Shown here in pieces: positions 52,562 through 61,476 of a stretch of 64,000 bases of DNA. The position numbers and the translations under genes were made by a program. Numbering within the stretch: position 1 is the first letter of the stretch; every line of letters starts with the position of its first letter. Source of the DNA: Asaia bogorensis (lineage in GTDB: Bacteria; Pseudomonadota; Alphaproteobacteria; Acetobacterales; Acetobacteraceae); the NCBI GenBank assembly GCA_945868845.1, contig CAMBMS010000001.1:248001-312000 (forward strand), in the 5' to 3' direction. The notes under the pieces were generated by a model. That model was not told where the DNA came from and did not search any database. It saw only the letters and a list, made by a program, of their open reading frames with translations.

Positions 52562-53514
52562 CGCGCCACAGCGTTGGGACTGAGAAAAATACCGTGCGGC
52601 GAGCGCCCCACTAAGATGTTTTCATACGTTCCAGTAACCGGGTCCAGCACCGCCACACGCTCGGCAAAGCGACGCGTGATCCATAATTTTCCATCAGGTG
52701 CGAAATCGAGGCAATCCGGTCCGCCGGACACCTTATAGCTGCGTATGATATTCAGGGTTTTTGCATCCAATGCCGTGGTTGCGCCATCGACGCGGCTGTT
52801 CACCCAGAGCAGCTTGCCATCGGGCGACGGAAAAACCTGATGCGTGCCGCGGCCCACCTTGATACGCCGCTCCACTTGGCCATTGGCAGGATTGATCACC
52901 ACCACATCGTCGCTGCCCATATTGGCGACGAGCAGCCTGCCGTTATGCCAAATGACTCCGGCGGGCGTTTTGCCGACCCGTTCGACCCACAGCACTTCCA
53001 GTCGATTCAGATCGATTGCGGCCAATTGGTCCGTGCCCTGCAAGGTCACGAACACCCGCGAGGAATCCGGTGCATAGGCCAGATGGCTCGGCATGGATTT
53101 TAGCGGAAAACGCTTGATCAATTTGTATGTTGCGGCGTCATAGATATCCACTTGCCCCCGTGCAAGGCCATTTACCACCAGAAATTTCGTGTTTGGCGAG
53201 AACCCCAAATGGTATGGATTTGCGATCGGCAAGCGGCGCTTTACCACTCCGGCAATCGGATCGAGAACGAACATCTCGTTGCCCGAGGAATCGCCCACAA
53301 GCAATTCCTTGCCATCCGGAGTCGCCACCACGTGATGCGGCTCGCGCAGCACCGGGATGCGGCGGATTTCGGTGCGCGTGTCCATGTCGACCACGCTGAT
53401 CGACGCCGCGCCGGAATTCAGCACATAGGCTACACCGCCCGCCCAGGCTGGCGTCGAGACCGCCAGCGGTATGGCGACCAGGAAAAATAAAAACAACCGC
53501 ACGAAATATGTCAT
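52558..53514 (-). CDS. Exported YncE-like beta-propeller protein
   Basis: 318 residues: signal peptide about 1-25 (PAWAGG), then about seven repeating blades with patterns such as VVATPDGKELLVGDSSGNEMFVLD, LGFSPNTKFLVVNGL and DFAPDGKLWITRRFAERVAVLDP, typical of YVTN/YncE propellers. Role unknown; likely periplasmic binding or scaffolding. Coupled to the sterol-desaturase gene (ATGA) and, upstream, to the stop of a broken O-antigen-ligase gene. Confidence 0.85.
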   Translation of the reverse strand: MTYFVRLFLFFLVAIPLAVSTPAWAGGVAYVLNSGAASISVVDMDTRTEIRRIPVLREPHHVVATPDGKELLVGDSSGNEMFVLDPIAGVVKRRLPIANPYHLGFSPNTKFLVVNGLARGQVDIYDAATYKLIKRFPLKSMPSHLAYAPDSSRVFVTLQGTDQLAAIDLNRLEVLWVERVGKTPAGVIWHNGRLLVANMGSDDVVVINPANGQVERRIKVGRGTHQVFPSPDGKLLWVNSRVDGATTALDAKTLNIIRSYKVSGGPDCLDFAPDGKLWITRRFAERVAVLDPVTGTYENILVGRSPHGIFLSPNAVAR

Positions 53515-53985
53515 GTCGTTCCGATCCGTGCGCCATCGGTTGCTGCCTCGCCCGCGCGGTGCGCGAACACCGCCACGACCGAAGCAAGCAACACTTTGGA
53601 TGCGGTAGCAATCAGGGTGTTGTCGGTCGTGGAACGCACCGCGAAGCCGAGCAGCACTATAGGGCATCACCCACCGGTCTGGCCCACGCAAAACGTGCCG
53701 ATGGCGCCATGCCCAGAGTAGGAAAAACCCCGCTAGCAGACCGAGGCCGACAATACCGCCCTCCACGCCGATACGTAGATATTCGTTATGCGCCGCATTG
53801 GTGCCCAGCAAGCCCGAGAGCGGCGCCTCCACCCCCACCAGAATCTTCCCCGCACCGACACCCTGCCCCCAGGCCACCGCCAGGCCGCCCGCCAGCAGCC
53901 CGCCCAGCGCCCAGACTACCTTACGTAACGGGTCGGATGGAGCGGCACTAGACGGGGCGGAAATGGTTATGGGGAACGCGGCCAC
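53511..53985 (-). pseudogene. O-antigen-ligase/polymerase remnant (3' part)
   Basis: Minus strand: one frame reads LRKVVWALGGLLAGGLAVAWG, then GVEAPLSGLLGTNAAHNEYL and RIGVEGGIVGLGLLAGFFLLW, the conserved C-terminal region of WaaL/Wzy-type ligases (AHNEYL then EGGIVGLGLL). Around 53670 the frame shifts, and the next reads PIVLLGFAVRSTTDNTLIAT, ending in a TGA that overlaps the propeller start. The N-terminal 300 or so residues are missing; nagA lies there. So the gene is both truncated and frameshifted. Confidence 0.7.
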
Positions 53986-54040
53986 TTGCATGACCCGGCA
54001 CATAGCATGGATCGCCGCCGCGCGGGCAGGGGCCGCGGCA

Positions 54041-55033
54041 TCATATGACCCAGCCTGGCCGCAAATCTGGCCCCCATTCCAGCCGTCCCGGATCGACGGC
54101 GATGCCATGCGCCGCCAGGGCCGGCGCCAGAAAATCTGCCGGCCGCTCCGACGCCAGGGCCACGGCCTCCCGCACACCCGCCAGTCGCCAATGCACCAGA
54201 TTGCGCACCGCCTGATCCAGGCATAGCGCCGAGCCTGCCAGAGTTGCCCCACCCGGTATCCGCACGCTGCCATCAGCCACACGCTCGATCGGCATTCTGG
54301 CCAACCGATACATTCCGGCCGGCATCGCGGCGGCGGCGGTCCCGTCAGTGACAAGCATGCTCCGCGCCAAACCCTTCGCACGGAGGAATACCTTCAGCGC
54401 GGCCGGCGGGATATGAATGCCATCGGCGATGAAACTCGCGCACAACCCGTCCTCGGCCAGCTGGGCCGTGAGCGGATTGACGAATTTGTGCACCGGCCCC
54501 GACAGTGCATTGCCCAGATGCGTGCTGAGCCCCGCCCCGGCCGCCACCGCGGCGCCAATCGCCGCCGCGCCGGCAAGAGTGTGACCCAACGCCACCAGTC
54601 TGCCTTGCGCCCGCGCCACGCGGATGAAATCCACCGCCCCCGCCACCTCCGGAGCCAGTGTCACCAGCAGGATCGGCCGGCGCAGCCCTGCCTGCCACCG
54701 CGCCAGCATCTCGGGCCGCGCCGGCCCCATTGCCGCCGCCGGATGACACCCCGCGCTGGCCGGCGAGGGATTGAGGAACGGTCCCTCCAGATGAAACCCC
54801 GGCACCATGATCGGCCCCAACCGGCTATTGGCGACCGCCCGGTCCAGCGCAGCGAACCGCGCCGCTAGGTTTTCGTCGGTGGCGGTGATCAAGGTCGGCA
54901 GGCAAAGTCCCACCCCCGCCAAGCGCATTGCCGTTAGCGCATGATCCAATGCCTCGGCGGACAAGTCAGCATCATTGAAATCAACACCGGCATAGCCGTT
55001 CACCTGCAGATCGATCAGGCCCTTTGTGCGCAT
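54041..55033 (-). CDS. nagA: N-acetylglucosamine-6-phosphate deacetylase (NagA-like)
   Basis: 330 residues, amidohydrolase barrel. GLIDLQVNGYAGVDFND at the N-terminus, FHLEGPFLNP (metal-binding Glu), LGHTLA (His), THLGNALSG (His), ASFIADGIHIPP (substrate) and LVTDGTAA (catalytic Asp) are all in place. It lacks the usual N-terminal beta-sandwich strands, so it is shorter than E. coli NagA (382). The ATG at 55033 is the first consistent start; no strong ribosome site. Use in amino-sugar or peptidoglycan recycling is likely, but no other nag genes are nearby. Confidence 0.87.
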   Translation of the reverse strand: MRTKGLIDLQVNGYAGVDFNDADLSAEALDHALTAMRLAGVGLCLPTLITATDENLAARFAALDRAVANSRLGPIMVPGFHLEGPFLNPSPASAGCHPAAAMGPARPEMLARWQAGLRRPILLVTLAPEVAGAVDFIRVARAQGRLVALGHTLAGAAAIGAAVAAGAGLSTHLGNALSGPVHKFVNPLTAQLAEDGLCASFIADGIHIPPAALKVFLRAKGLARSMLVTDGTAAAAMPAGMYRLARMPIERVADGSVRIPGGATLAGSALCLDQAVRNLVHWRLAGVREAVALASERPADFLAPALAAHGIAVDPGRLEWGPDLRPGWVI

Positions 55034-55154
55034 GTGCCAAGCTGGTTGGTGGGCGCGGGTTCTGTCAATGCGCATCCGCCCCCTTGGCGCACCGCCGCGG
55101 CACCGCATGCCCAGAAGATGGATCATGACCCAACGACCGCGAGGGAGACCGGCC

Positions 55155-55412
55155 ATGCCTAAAACCTCCACCCTGGCCGCTGGCGAAATGATAAGCTGGA
55201 ACGTGGTCAGCGTCCGCCCGGAGACATCACTGCGCGAGGCGATCCGGCTGATGCTGGATGGCGGCTTCAGCGGTATGCCGGTGGTCATTGAGACCGGCGC
55301 CGCGATCGACATGCTGGCCGAGTGGGCCATCAAGCGGGTGCCCGTGCTGCGTGATCTGGATATTCTCGCTGCCATGGCGCAACGCCAGCTGGTGAAGGAA
55401 GCGTTTACTTGA
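55155..55412 (+). CDS. Truncated CBS-domain protein
   Basis: 85 residues. The first CBS motif is clear (ISWNVVSVRPETSLREAI, then RLMLDGGFSGMPVV), but right after it the sequence continues with AIDMLAEWAIKRVPVLRD, the start of the last strand of a second CBS motif, so the middle (about 80-100 residues in usual two-CBS proteins) is missing. The end (VLRDLDILAAMAQRQLV) is not CBS-like; it repeats, in frame, a segment of the neighbouring radical-SAM protein. GAGGGAG precedes the ATG. Likely a deletion product and probably not functional as an AMP-binding protein. Confidence 0.6.
   Translation: MPKTSTLAAGEMISWNVVSVRPETSLREAIRLMLDGGFSGMPVVIETGAAIDMLAEWAIKRVPVLRDLDILAAMAQRQLVKEAFT
55344..55394 (+). 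repeat. 51-base segment shared with the radical-SAM gene
   Basis: This segment at the end of the CBS gene matches 56126-56176 inside the radical-SAM gene at 46 of 51 bases by my alignment, including a run of 26 identical bases at the start. Both are read in the same frame. Within the radical-SAM gene it is part of the family's conserved TKSAGVLRDLDIL segment, so that is the source. Confidence 0.8.
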
Positions 55413-55451
55413 AAGAGGCGGCCCCAGCCAGCACGTCTGATCGTCCCTGAT

Positions 55452-55466
55452 GTTCTCTTTATGTTC
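55452..55466 (+). promoter_or_regulatory. LexA (SOS) box upstream of radical-SAM gene
   Basis: GTTC-TCTTTAT-GTTC exactly fits GTTC-N7-GTTC, 56 bases before the radical-SAM start codon. Seven of the eight defined and spacer positions around the first half are the same as in the uvrA/ssb box (GTTCTCT). This indicates DNA-damage control of the gene. Confidence 0.72.
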
Positions 55467-55522
55467 TTGACTTGGTCGTGCAGCTTTGCTGTTCTCGATG
55501 GAAACGAAGTGAGAACATTCGC

Positions 55523-56701
55523 ATGCGCGACGACCCTGAGACTGACAAGCGCGAGACTGACCGGGACGAACTGGCGGCCCTGGATCGCGCTGGCATGGCC
55601 GAACCGGCGCCTATCCCCCTGCTGCCCGGCCTTTCCACGCGCGGTCGCGGTGCTACGTTAAATCCGGCGGTGCGCTTTGAAAGTCTTCGCACACAAGCCT
55701 TCGACGATGGGTGGGAGACCCTGGAAACGGAGGAAACCCCACCGCCAAAAACCACCCTGACGCGCGATGCCACCCGTAGCGTCATCAGCTGGAACGACAG
55801 CCCCGATCTCGGCTTCGACCGTTCGGTCAATCCTTATCGCGGCTGCGAGCATGGCTGCGTCTATTGCTACGCCCGGCCCACGCATGCCTATCTCGGCTAT
55901 TCCCCCGGCCTCGATTTCGAAACCAAACTGGTCTTCAAGCCGGAAGTAGGCGAATTGCTGGAAAAGGAGCTGCGCAAGCCCGGCTATGTGGCGCAGGTGA
56001 TGGCCCTGGGTACCAACACCGATCCCTATCAGCCTGTGGAACGAACGCTGAAACTGACGCGGGCGGTGCTAGAGATATTGGAAAAATTCAATCACCCAGT
56101 TTCCATCGTCACCAAATCCGCTGGGGTGCTGCGTGATCTGGATATTCTCGCCGCCATGGCGCGACGCCGGTTGGCGCAGGTTTATCTGTCCGTGACTACG
56201 CTGGACCCGGTATTGGCAAGGAAAATGGAACCCCGTGCCGCCGCCCCCACAAGACGTTTGCAGACCGTGACGGAACTTGTCCGCGCCGGGGTCCCGACCG
56301 CGGTGATGGTGGCACCAGTGATCCCGGGACTGAACGATCCGGAGGTGGAAAAACTGGTGGAAGCCGCATCCCGCGCCGGCGCCCGCGAGGTGAGAATGAT
56401 CCTGCTCCGCCTCCCGCATGAGCTGCGCGATCTGTTCACCGACTGGCTGCACACGCATTACCCGGACCGCGCCGGACATGTGCTGAGCCTGATCCGCGAA
56501 ACGCGCGCCGGGGCGCTGAACGAATCAAGTTTTCACCAGCGCTTCACAGGCACCGGGATCTACGCCGAACTGCTGCGCAAGCGATTCGCTCGCGCCGCGC
56601 GCCAGTGGGGGCTGAACACGGATAGGGAGGCGCTGGATTGCAGCCAGTTTGCGGTTCCAGGGGCGGCAAAGGGGGTGGACAGGCAGCTTTCGCTATTCTG
56701 A
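55523..56701 (+). CDS. Radical SAM protein, PA0069/Rv2578c-like
   Basis: 392 residues. The iron-sulfur motif is CEHGCVYCYARPTHAY (C-x3-C-x2-C), with RGCEHG and FKPEVGELLEKEL, TNTDPYQPVE, SIVTKSAGVLRDLDIL, SVTTLDPVLARKMEPRAAAP and APVIPGLNDPEVE, the pattern of the PA0069 branch of COG1533, related to spore photoproduct lyase. The N-terminal 90 residues are less conserved. The ATG at 55523 follows the conserved layout; ribosome site weak. Function in the family is not established; a LexA box suggests a role in DNA damage. The C-terminus ends QLSLF, which resembles a beta-clamp-binding motif (inference). Confidence 0.87.
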   Translation: MRDDPETDKRETDRDELAALDRAGMAEPAPIPLLPGLSTRGRGATLNPAVRFESLRTQAFDDGWETLETEETPPPKTTLTRDATRSVISWNDSPDLGFDRSVNPYRGCEHGCVYCYARPTHAYLGYSPGLDFETKLVFKPEVGELLEKELRKPGYVAQVMALGTNTDPYQPVERTLKLTRAVLEILEKFNHPVSIVTKSAGVLRDLDILAAMARRRLAQVYLSVTTLDPVLARKMEPRAAAPTRRLQTVTELVRAGVPTAVMVAPVIPGLNDPEVEKLVEAASRAGAREVRMILLRLPHELRDLFTDWLHTHYPDRAGHVLSLIRETRAGALNESSFHQRFTGTGIYAELLRKRFARAARQWGLNTDREALDCSQFAVPGAAKGVDRQLSLF

Positions 56702-56751
56702 CGTTGAACGCGCTCCCGGGATCGGCCATGATAGCCTCTTCCCAGCCACCC

Positions 56752-56936
56752 GGCGCGGGAGAGAGTGGTTGGTAGCAACCGCCGCCGAAGGCGCAACCGG
56801 CCCCCGGAAACGCTCAGGCAAAAGGACCGCACTGGGATCAAAGGATCTCTGGAAAGCCATCCCCGGACCATAGGGGCCGCACCGACGGAGAAAGGGTTCT
56901 CACCCGAATCTCTCAGGTTCCAAGACAGAGGGGGGT
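56752..56936 (+). ncRNA. Tandem glycine riboswitch (gcvT element)
   Basis: Two consecutive aptamers. The first has GGGAGAG, GCCGAAGGCGCAA, CGGAAACGCTCAGGCAAAAG, and ATCTCTGGAAAG; the second has CGACGGAGAAAGG, AATCTCTCAGGTTCCAAG and ACAGAGGGG. Both patterns are classic for glycine riboswitches, and the element lies before gcvT-gcvH-gcvP, which degrade glycine. Glycine binding is expected to turn the operon on. Limits are approximate. In the linker, GGGTCGC (56933-56939) can pair with GCGACCC (56986-56992), next to the gcvT ribosome site, a possible off-state stem. Confidence 0.93.
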
Positions 56937-56993
56937 CGCACCCGCGCACGCTCCGGCATTTCGCCGGCGCGGCGTCGCAGAAGGAGCGACCCG

Positions 56994-58175
56994 TTGACTG
57001 AAACAACCGATCAGACCACCCCGTTGCACACCACGCCGCTGGACGCGCTCCATCGCGCATGGGGCGCGCGTATGGTGCCGTTCGCCGGATATGCGATGCC
57101 AGTGCAATATGATTTCAGGGACATGCTCTCCCCCGATTCTGATTTCAAGAACGCGCTCTCCGTGCGATGCAAAGGCGGTGTCCTGGCAGAACACCTGCAT
57201 TGCCGTGCGCAGGCCGGTATGTTCGATGTCTCCCATATGGGCCAGGCCAGCCTGCACGGCGCCACCGCCGCGGCCGCGCTGGAACGCCTGGTCCCCAGCG
57301 ATATTCAGGCCCTGCGCCAGGGGCGGCAGCGCTACACACTGCTTATCAACGAAGTCGGTGGCATCATCGACGATTTGATGGTCGCCCGACTGGCCGAGGA
57401 CCGTCTGTTCCTGGTCGTCAATGCCGACCGCAAGGACATCGATTTTTCCTATTTGCGCACCAACCTGCCCGCGGACGTCACGCTGGAGGAGCATCCCGAC
57501 CGCGCTTTGATCGCCCTGCAAGGACCGCTCGCCGCCGCCGTGATGACACGGCTCTGCCCACCGGCTGCCGCCCTGCCCTTCATGGGTATCACGATAGCCA
57601 CTATCGACGGCATTGCCGCCCTGATCTCGCGCTCCGGCTATACCGGCGAGGACGGGTTCGAGATTTCCGTCCGCGCGCCGGATGCCGAGCGTCTTGCCCG
57701 GCTGCTGCTGGAACAGCCGGAAATAATCCCGATCGGCCTTGGCGCTCGTGATTCGCTGCGCCTGGAAGCCGGGCTTTGCTTGTATGGCCACGATATCGAC
57801 GGGGTCACCACGCCGATCGAGGCGGGCCTGACCTGGGTCATCGGCAAGCGTCGCAAGATGGAATGGAATTTTCCTGGCGCCATCGCCATCCGCGACCAGC
57901 TCGACAATGGCGCGCCGCGCCAGCGCGTCGGCCTGCGCCCGGATGGCCGCGCCCCGGCCCGCGAGGGGACCGAGATCCGCGCCAACGATGGCAGCAAGGC
58001 CGGGCTGATTACCTCCGGCGGCTTCTCGCCCAGCCTGCATGCCCCCATCGCCATGGGCTATGTCCGCCGCGACCTCGCCGCCGACGGCACAGAGGTCCAA
58101 CTGATGGTGCGCGGCAAAGCCCTGCCCGCTCGCGTCGCCCCCTTGCCCTTTCACCCGCACCGCTACGCCCGATAA
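56994..58175 (+). CDS. gcvT: Glycine cleavage system T protein (aminomethyltransferase)
   Basis: 393 residues; T-protein of glycine cleavage, moving the aminomethyl carbon to tetrahydrofolate. MVPFAGYAMPVQY, AGMFDVSHMGQ, SGYTGEDGFEI and LGARDSLRLEAGLCLYGHDI are family landmarks, with the catalytic Asp in LCLYGHDID. The start is TTG, decided by AAGGAG seven bases upstream. The protein is about 20 residues longer than usual because of an in-frame insertion between PVQY and GGVLAEHLH (residues about 40-60) formed by two similar ten-residue units (57111-57170). First gene of the riboswitch-controlled gcvTHP operon. Confidence 0.93.
   Translation: MTETTDQTTPLHTTPLDALHRAWGARMVPFAGYAMPVQYDFRDMLSPDSDFKNALSVRCKGGVLAEHLHCRAQAGMFDVSHMGQASLHGATAAAALERLVPSDIQALRQGRQRYTLLINEVGGIIDDLMVARLAEDRLFLVVNADRKDIDFSYLRTNLPADVTLEEHPDRALIALQGPLAAAVMTRLCPPAAALPFMGITIATIDGIAALISRSGYTGEDGFEISVRAPDAERLARLLLEQPEIIPIGLGARDSLRLEAGLCLYGHDIDGVTTPIEAGLTWVIGKRRKMEWNFPGAIAIRDQLDNGAPRQRVGLRPDGRAPAREGTEIRANDGSKAGLITSGGFSPSLHAPIAMGYVRRDLAADGTEVQLMVRGKALPARVAPLPFHPHRYAR
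57111..57170 (+). repeat. Tandem 30-base duplication inside gcvT
   Basis: Two adjoining 30-base units begin GATTTCAGGGACATGCTCTCC and GATTTCAAGAACGCGCTCTCC; 17 of the first 21 bases agree. They encode DFRDMLSPDS and DFKNALSVRC. The pair makes up the insertion absent from typical GcvT proteins. Confidence 0.75.
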
Positions 58176-58186
58176 AGGACATCACC

Positions 58187-58561
58187 ATGCCCCAGATCCG
58201 TTATTCCAAGGACCATGAATGGGCGCGCCTGGACGGCGACATCGCCACCGTGGGCATCACGGACCACGCCCAGGAGGCGCTCGGTGACGTGGTGTTCGTG
58301 GAACTGCCAGACCCTGGCCGCGCGGTGGAAGCGGGAGAAGCCTGCGCCGTGGTCGAAAGCGTCAAGGCTGCCTCCGATGTCTATGCCCCGTTGGCCGGTA
58401 CCGTAACCGAAATCAATGCGTCCATCGTCGATGATCCCGCCAAGGTGAACGCCGCCGCGACGGATGATGGCTGGTTCTTTAAACTTAAAATCTCCGACCC
58501 CGCCGCTTTCACAACGCTCCTGACCGAGGCCGATTACAAAGCCTTCCTGGAGACGCAGTGA
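58187..58561 (+). CDS. gcvH: Glycine cleavage system H protein
   Basis: 124 residues, lipoyl carrier of the glycine cleavage complex. [20 protein letters not shown] at the N-terminus and the lipoyl lysine in [20 protein letters not shown] lies six bases before the ATG, 11 bases after the gcvT stop. Its stop overlaps the gcvP start (TGATG). Confidence 0.95.
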   Translation: MPQIRYSKDHEWARLDGDIATVGITDHAQEALGDVVFVELPDPGRAVEAGEACAVVESVKAASDVYAPLAGTVTEINASIVDDPAKVNAAATDDGWFFKLKISDPAAFTTLLTEADYKAFLETQ

Positions 58562-61449
58562 TGCCCGACTCCATCAAGATCGACGCACTGGAAGAGCTGA
58601 AAATCCTGGAAGAAGCGGATGGTTTCATCGCCCGCCATATCGGGCCCAGCGAAAGCGATGTTGCGTCCATGCTGCGTACGCTCGGCCTTGTTAGCCTGGA
58701 TGATTTGGCAATGAAAATCATGCCCGGAAACATCCGTACCAATCAGGCGATGAACCTGCCGCCCGCCATCGACGAGGCTGCGACCATCGCCGAATTGCGC
58801 GCCCTCGCGGCACAAAACTCGACCGCCAAATCCCTGATCGGCCTTGGCTATCACGGCACCGTTATACCGCCTGTTATTTTGCGTAACGTGCTGGAAAACC
58901 CCGGCTGGTACACCGCCTACACGCCCTATCAGGCCGAGATTTCCCAGGGTCGGCTGGAGGCCCTGGTTAATTTCCAGACCATGATCTGCGATCTGACCGG
59001 GATGGAGATCGCCAATGCGTCGTTGCTCGATGAAGCGACTGCGGCGGCCGAGGGCATGGCGATGGCACACGCGCTCTCCAAAACAAAATCGGATGTCCTC
59101 GCCGTGGCGCGCGATGTGCACCCACAAACCCGCGCAGTTATCGCCACACGGGCGAAACCGGTCGGTATCACCCTGATCGATTTCGATCCTGGTGACATCG
59201 TGGCGATCCGCGCTGCCAAGCCGTTCGCGCTATTGCTGCAATATCCTGGCTCCACCGGCGAAATCCGCTCCCTGGAAATGGAGATCGAAGCCATTCACGC
59301 CGTGCAGGGCCTCGCCATCGTCGCCGCCGACCCGCTGTCGCTGGCACTGCTGACGCCACCCGGCGAGATGGGCGCCGATATAGTGGTCGGATCTGCCCAG
59401 CGTTTCGGTGTGCCAATGGGATTCGGCGGCCCGCATGCCGGATTTTTCGCGACGCGCGATGCCTTCAAGCGCGCCATGCCCGGCCGCCTGGTCGGCGTTT
59501 CCATCGATGCCACGGGGGCGCCGGCCATGCGACTCGCCCTGCAAACACGCGAGCAGCATATCAGGCGCGAAAAAGCCACCTCAAATATCTGCACCGCGCA
59601 GGTTCTACTGGCTGTCATCGCGGGATTCTACGCCGTCTGGCACGGCCCGCGCGGGCTGGCCCGTATCGCGCGGCGCGTTAACTTGCAGGCGCGCCTGCTG
59701 GCCGATGTCGCCCGCTACGCCGGTTTTCCCCTTCGCCACGATGCGTTCTTCGATACCATTGCCATTACGACGGGCGTGCGAACAGACGCGATCGTGGCGT
59801 CGGCATTAGCCGCCGGCTTCAACCTACGTCGCGTCGATGCCGGCACGATCGCCATCGCATTAGATGAGACGGTCACCCGCGACGACCTGATGAACCTTGC
59901 CGCCGTGCTCGGTGGCACGCTCTCCGCCGCGACGCCGGATATTCCCCCACCCCTGCTGCGCGGCACCCAGATACTGGCACACGTCGTGTTCAACATGCAT
60001 CACAGCGAACACGAAATGCTGCGCTATCTGAAACGCTTGGAAGACAAGGACATCGCGCTCAATCGCAGCATGATTCCGCTCGGTTCCTGCACGATGAAAC
60101 TGAACGCAGCGGCGGAGATGATCTCCGTCACTCTGCCCGGATTTGCCGATATCCATCCCTTCGCCCCGGCGGATCAGACGCGCGGCTTCCTCACTGTCAT
60201 AAACCAGCTGGCGAACTGGCTGAAGGAAGCCACTGGTTTCGCTGCGATTTCCCTCCAACCCAATGCCGGTTCGCAGGGCGAATATGCGGGTTTGCTCGCG
60301 ATCCGCGCCTGGCACGAAGCACGCGGCGAAGAAACACGCGATATTTGCCTCATCCCCTCCTCCGCCCACGGCACGAATCCCGCCAGTGCCGCAATGGCCG
60401 GATTGCGCGTCGTCGTCGTCGCCTGCGACGCGCGCGGCAATGTCGATCTTTCAGACCTACGAAGCAAAGTCGCCCAACACATGGAAAAACTTTGCTGCCT
60501 GATGATCACCTACCCCTCCACGCATGGCGTGTTCGAGGAAAAAATCCGTGATATATGTGCCCTCGTGCATACGGCTGGCGGCCAAGTCTATATGGATGGC
60601 GCTAATATGAACGCCCAAGTAGGCCTGACCAACCCCGCCGCCATTGGCGCCGATGTTTGTCACCTTAACTTACATAAAACTTTTTGCATTCCACATGGCG
60701 GTGGTGGCCCTGGTGTCGGCCCGATTGGCGTCGCCGCGCATCTTGTACCACATCTGCCGAACCATCCGCTGCGCGACGATGCCGGTCCGGTAACGGGCTT
60801 CGGTCCCGTCTCTGCCGCGCCTTTCGGCTCAGCGTTGATTCTGCCGATCTCCTACGCCTATATCCGCATGATGGGCGCGGCGGGCTTGACCCGCGCGACC
60901 GAGGTCGCAATCCTCAATGCTAACTACGTGGCGTTTCGTTTGAGGGGTCATTACCCGATTCTCTATACCGGCCCTTCCGGCATGGTCGCCCATGAATGTA
61001 TCGTCGATTGTCGCGGTTTCCAGGTCGAGGCCGACGTGATGGTGGAGGATATCGCTAAACGCCTGCAGGATTACGGCTATCACGCCCCCACCATGTCCTG
61101 GCCTGTCGCCGGCACCCTGATGATCGAGCCCACCGAAAGCGAAGCTAAATCTGAGCTGGATCGGTTTTGCGACGCGATGATCGCCATTCGCGCGGAAATT
61201 TCCGCTATTGCCGCCGGGACGCTGGATAAGGCCGATAATCCGCTCAAGAACGCGCCGCACACGGCCAACGAAGTCGCCGCGAATGACTGGGCGCATGCCT
61301 ATTCTCGCCAGCAGGCGGCGTTTCCGTTGCCCTGGGTCGCACGCGCGAAATACTGGCCGCCGGTGAAGCGCGTGGATAACGTGTACGGCGACCGCAACCT
61401 GGCCTGCACCTGCGCGCCACTGGAAGACTATGCGCAGGCTGCGGAATAA
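58561..61449 (+). CDS. gcvP: Glycine dehydrogenase (decarboxylating), P protein
   Basis: 962 residues: single-chain P protein (fused alpha and beta). [17 protein letters not shown] at the N-terminus, [21 protein letters not shown], the PLP lysine in [20 protein letters not shown], and the glycine-rich loop region all present. It decarboxylates glycine and hands the aminomethyl group to GcvH. A GTG three bases earlier is an alternative start. It ends the gcv operon; a ThDP decarboxylase pair follows after 27 bases. Confidence 0.95.
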   Translation: MPDSIKIDALEELKILEEADGFIARHIGPSESDVASMLRTLGLVSLDDLAMKIMPGNIRTNQAMNLPPAIDEAATIAELRALAAQNSTAKSLIGLGYHGTVIPPVILRNVLENPGWYTAYTPYQAEISQGRLEALVNFQTMICDLTGMEIANASLLDEATAAAEGMAMAHALSKTKSDVLAVARDVHPQTRAVIATRAKPVGITLIDFDPGDIVAIRAAKPFALLLQYPGSTGEIRSLEMEIEAIHAVQGLAIVAADPLSLALLTPPGEMGADIVVGSAQRFGVPMGFGGPHAGFFATRDAFKRAMPGRLVGVSIDATGAPAMRLALQTREQHIRREKATSNICTAQVLLAVIAGFYAVWHGPRGLARIARRVNLQARLLADVARYAGFPLRHDAFFDTIAITTGVRTDAIVASALAAGFNLRRVDAGTIAIALDETVTRDDLMNLAAVLGGTLSAATPDIPPPLLRGTQILAHVVFNMHHSEHEMLRYLKRLEDKDIALNRSMIPLGSCTMKLNAAAEMISVTLPGFADIHPFAPADQTRGFLTVINQLANWLKEATGFAAISLQPNAGSQGEYAGLLAIRAWHEARGEETRDICLIPSSAHGTNPASAAMAGLRVVVVACDARGNVDLSDLRSKVAQHMEKLCCLMITYPSTHGVFEEKIRDICALVHTAGGQVYMDGANMNAQVGLTNPAAIGADVCHLNLHKTFCIPHGGGGPGVGPIGVAAHLVPHLPNHPLRDDAGPVTGFGPVSAAPFGSALILPISYAYIRMMGAAGLTRATEVAILNANYVAFRLRGHYPILYTGPSGMVAHECIVDCRGFQVEADVMVEDIAKRLQDYGYHAPTMSWPVAGTLMIEPTESEAKSELDRFCDAMIAIRAEISAIAAGTLDKADNPLKNAPHTANEVAANDWAHAYSRQQAAFPLPWVARAKYWPPVKRVDNVYGDRNLACTCAPLEDYAQAAE

Positions 61450-61476
61450 ACAGCCTCGCTCGGGGGACGAACCAAT

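Noticed and set aside
55500-55516. Second GTTC-like half-site pair near the radical-SAM start
   Set aside because: Read on the other strand it is GTTC-N7-GTTT, one base off the consensus, and it is too close to the start codon to rank with the exact site.
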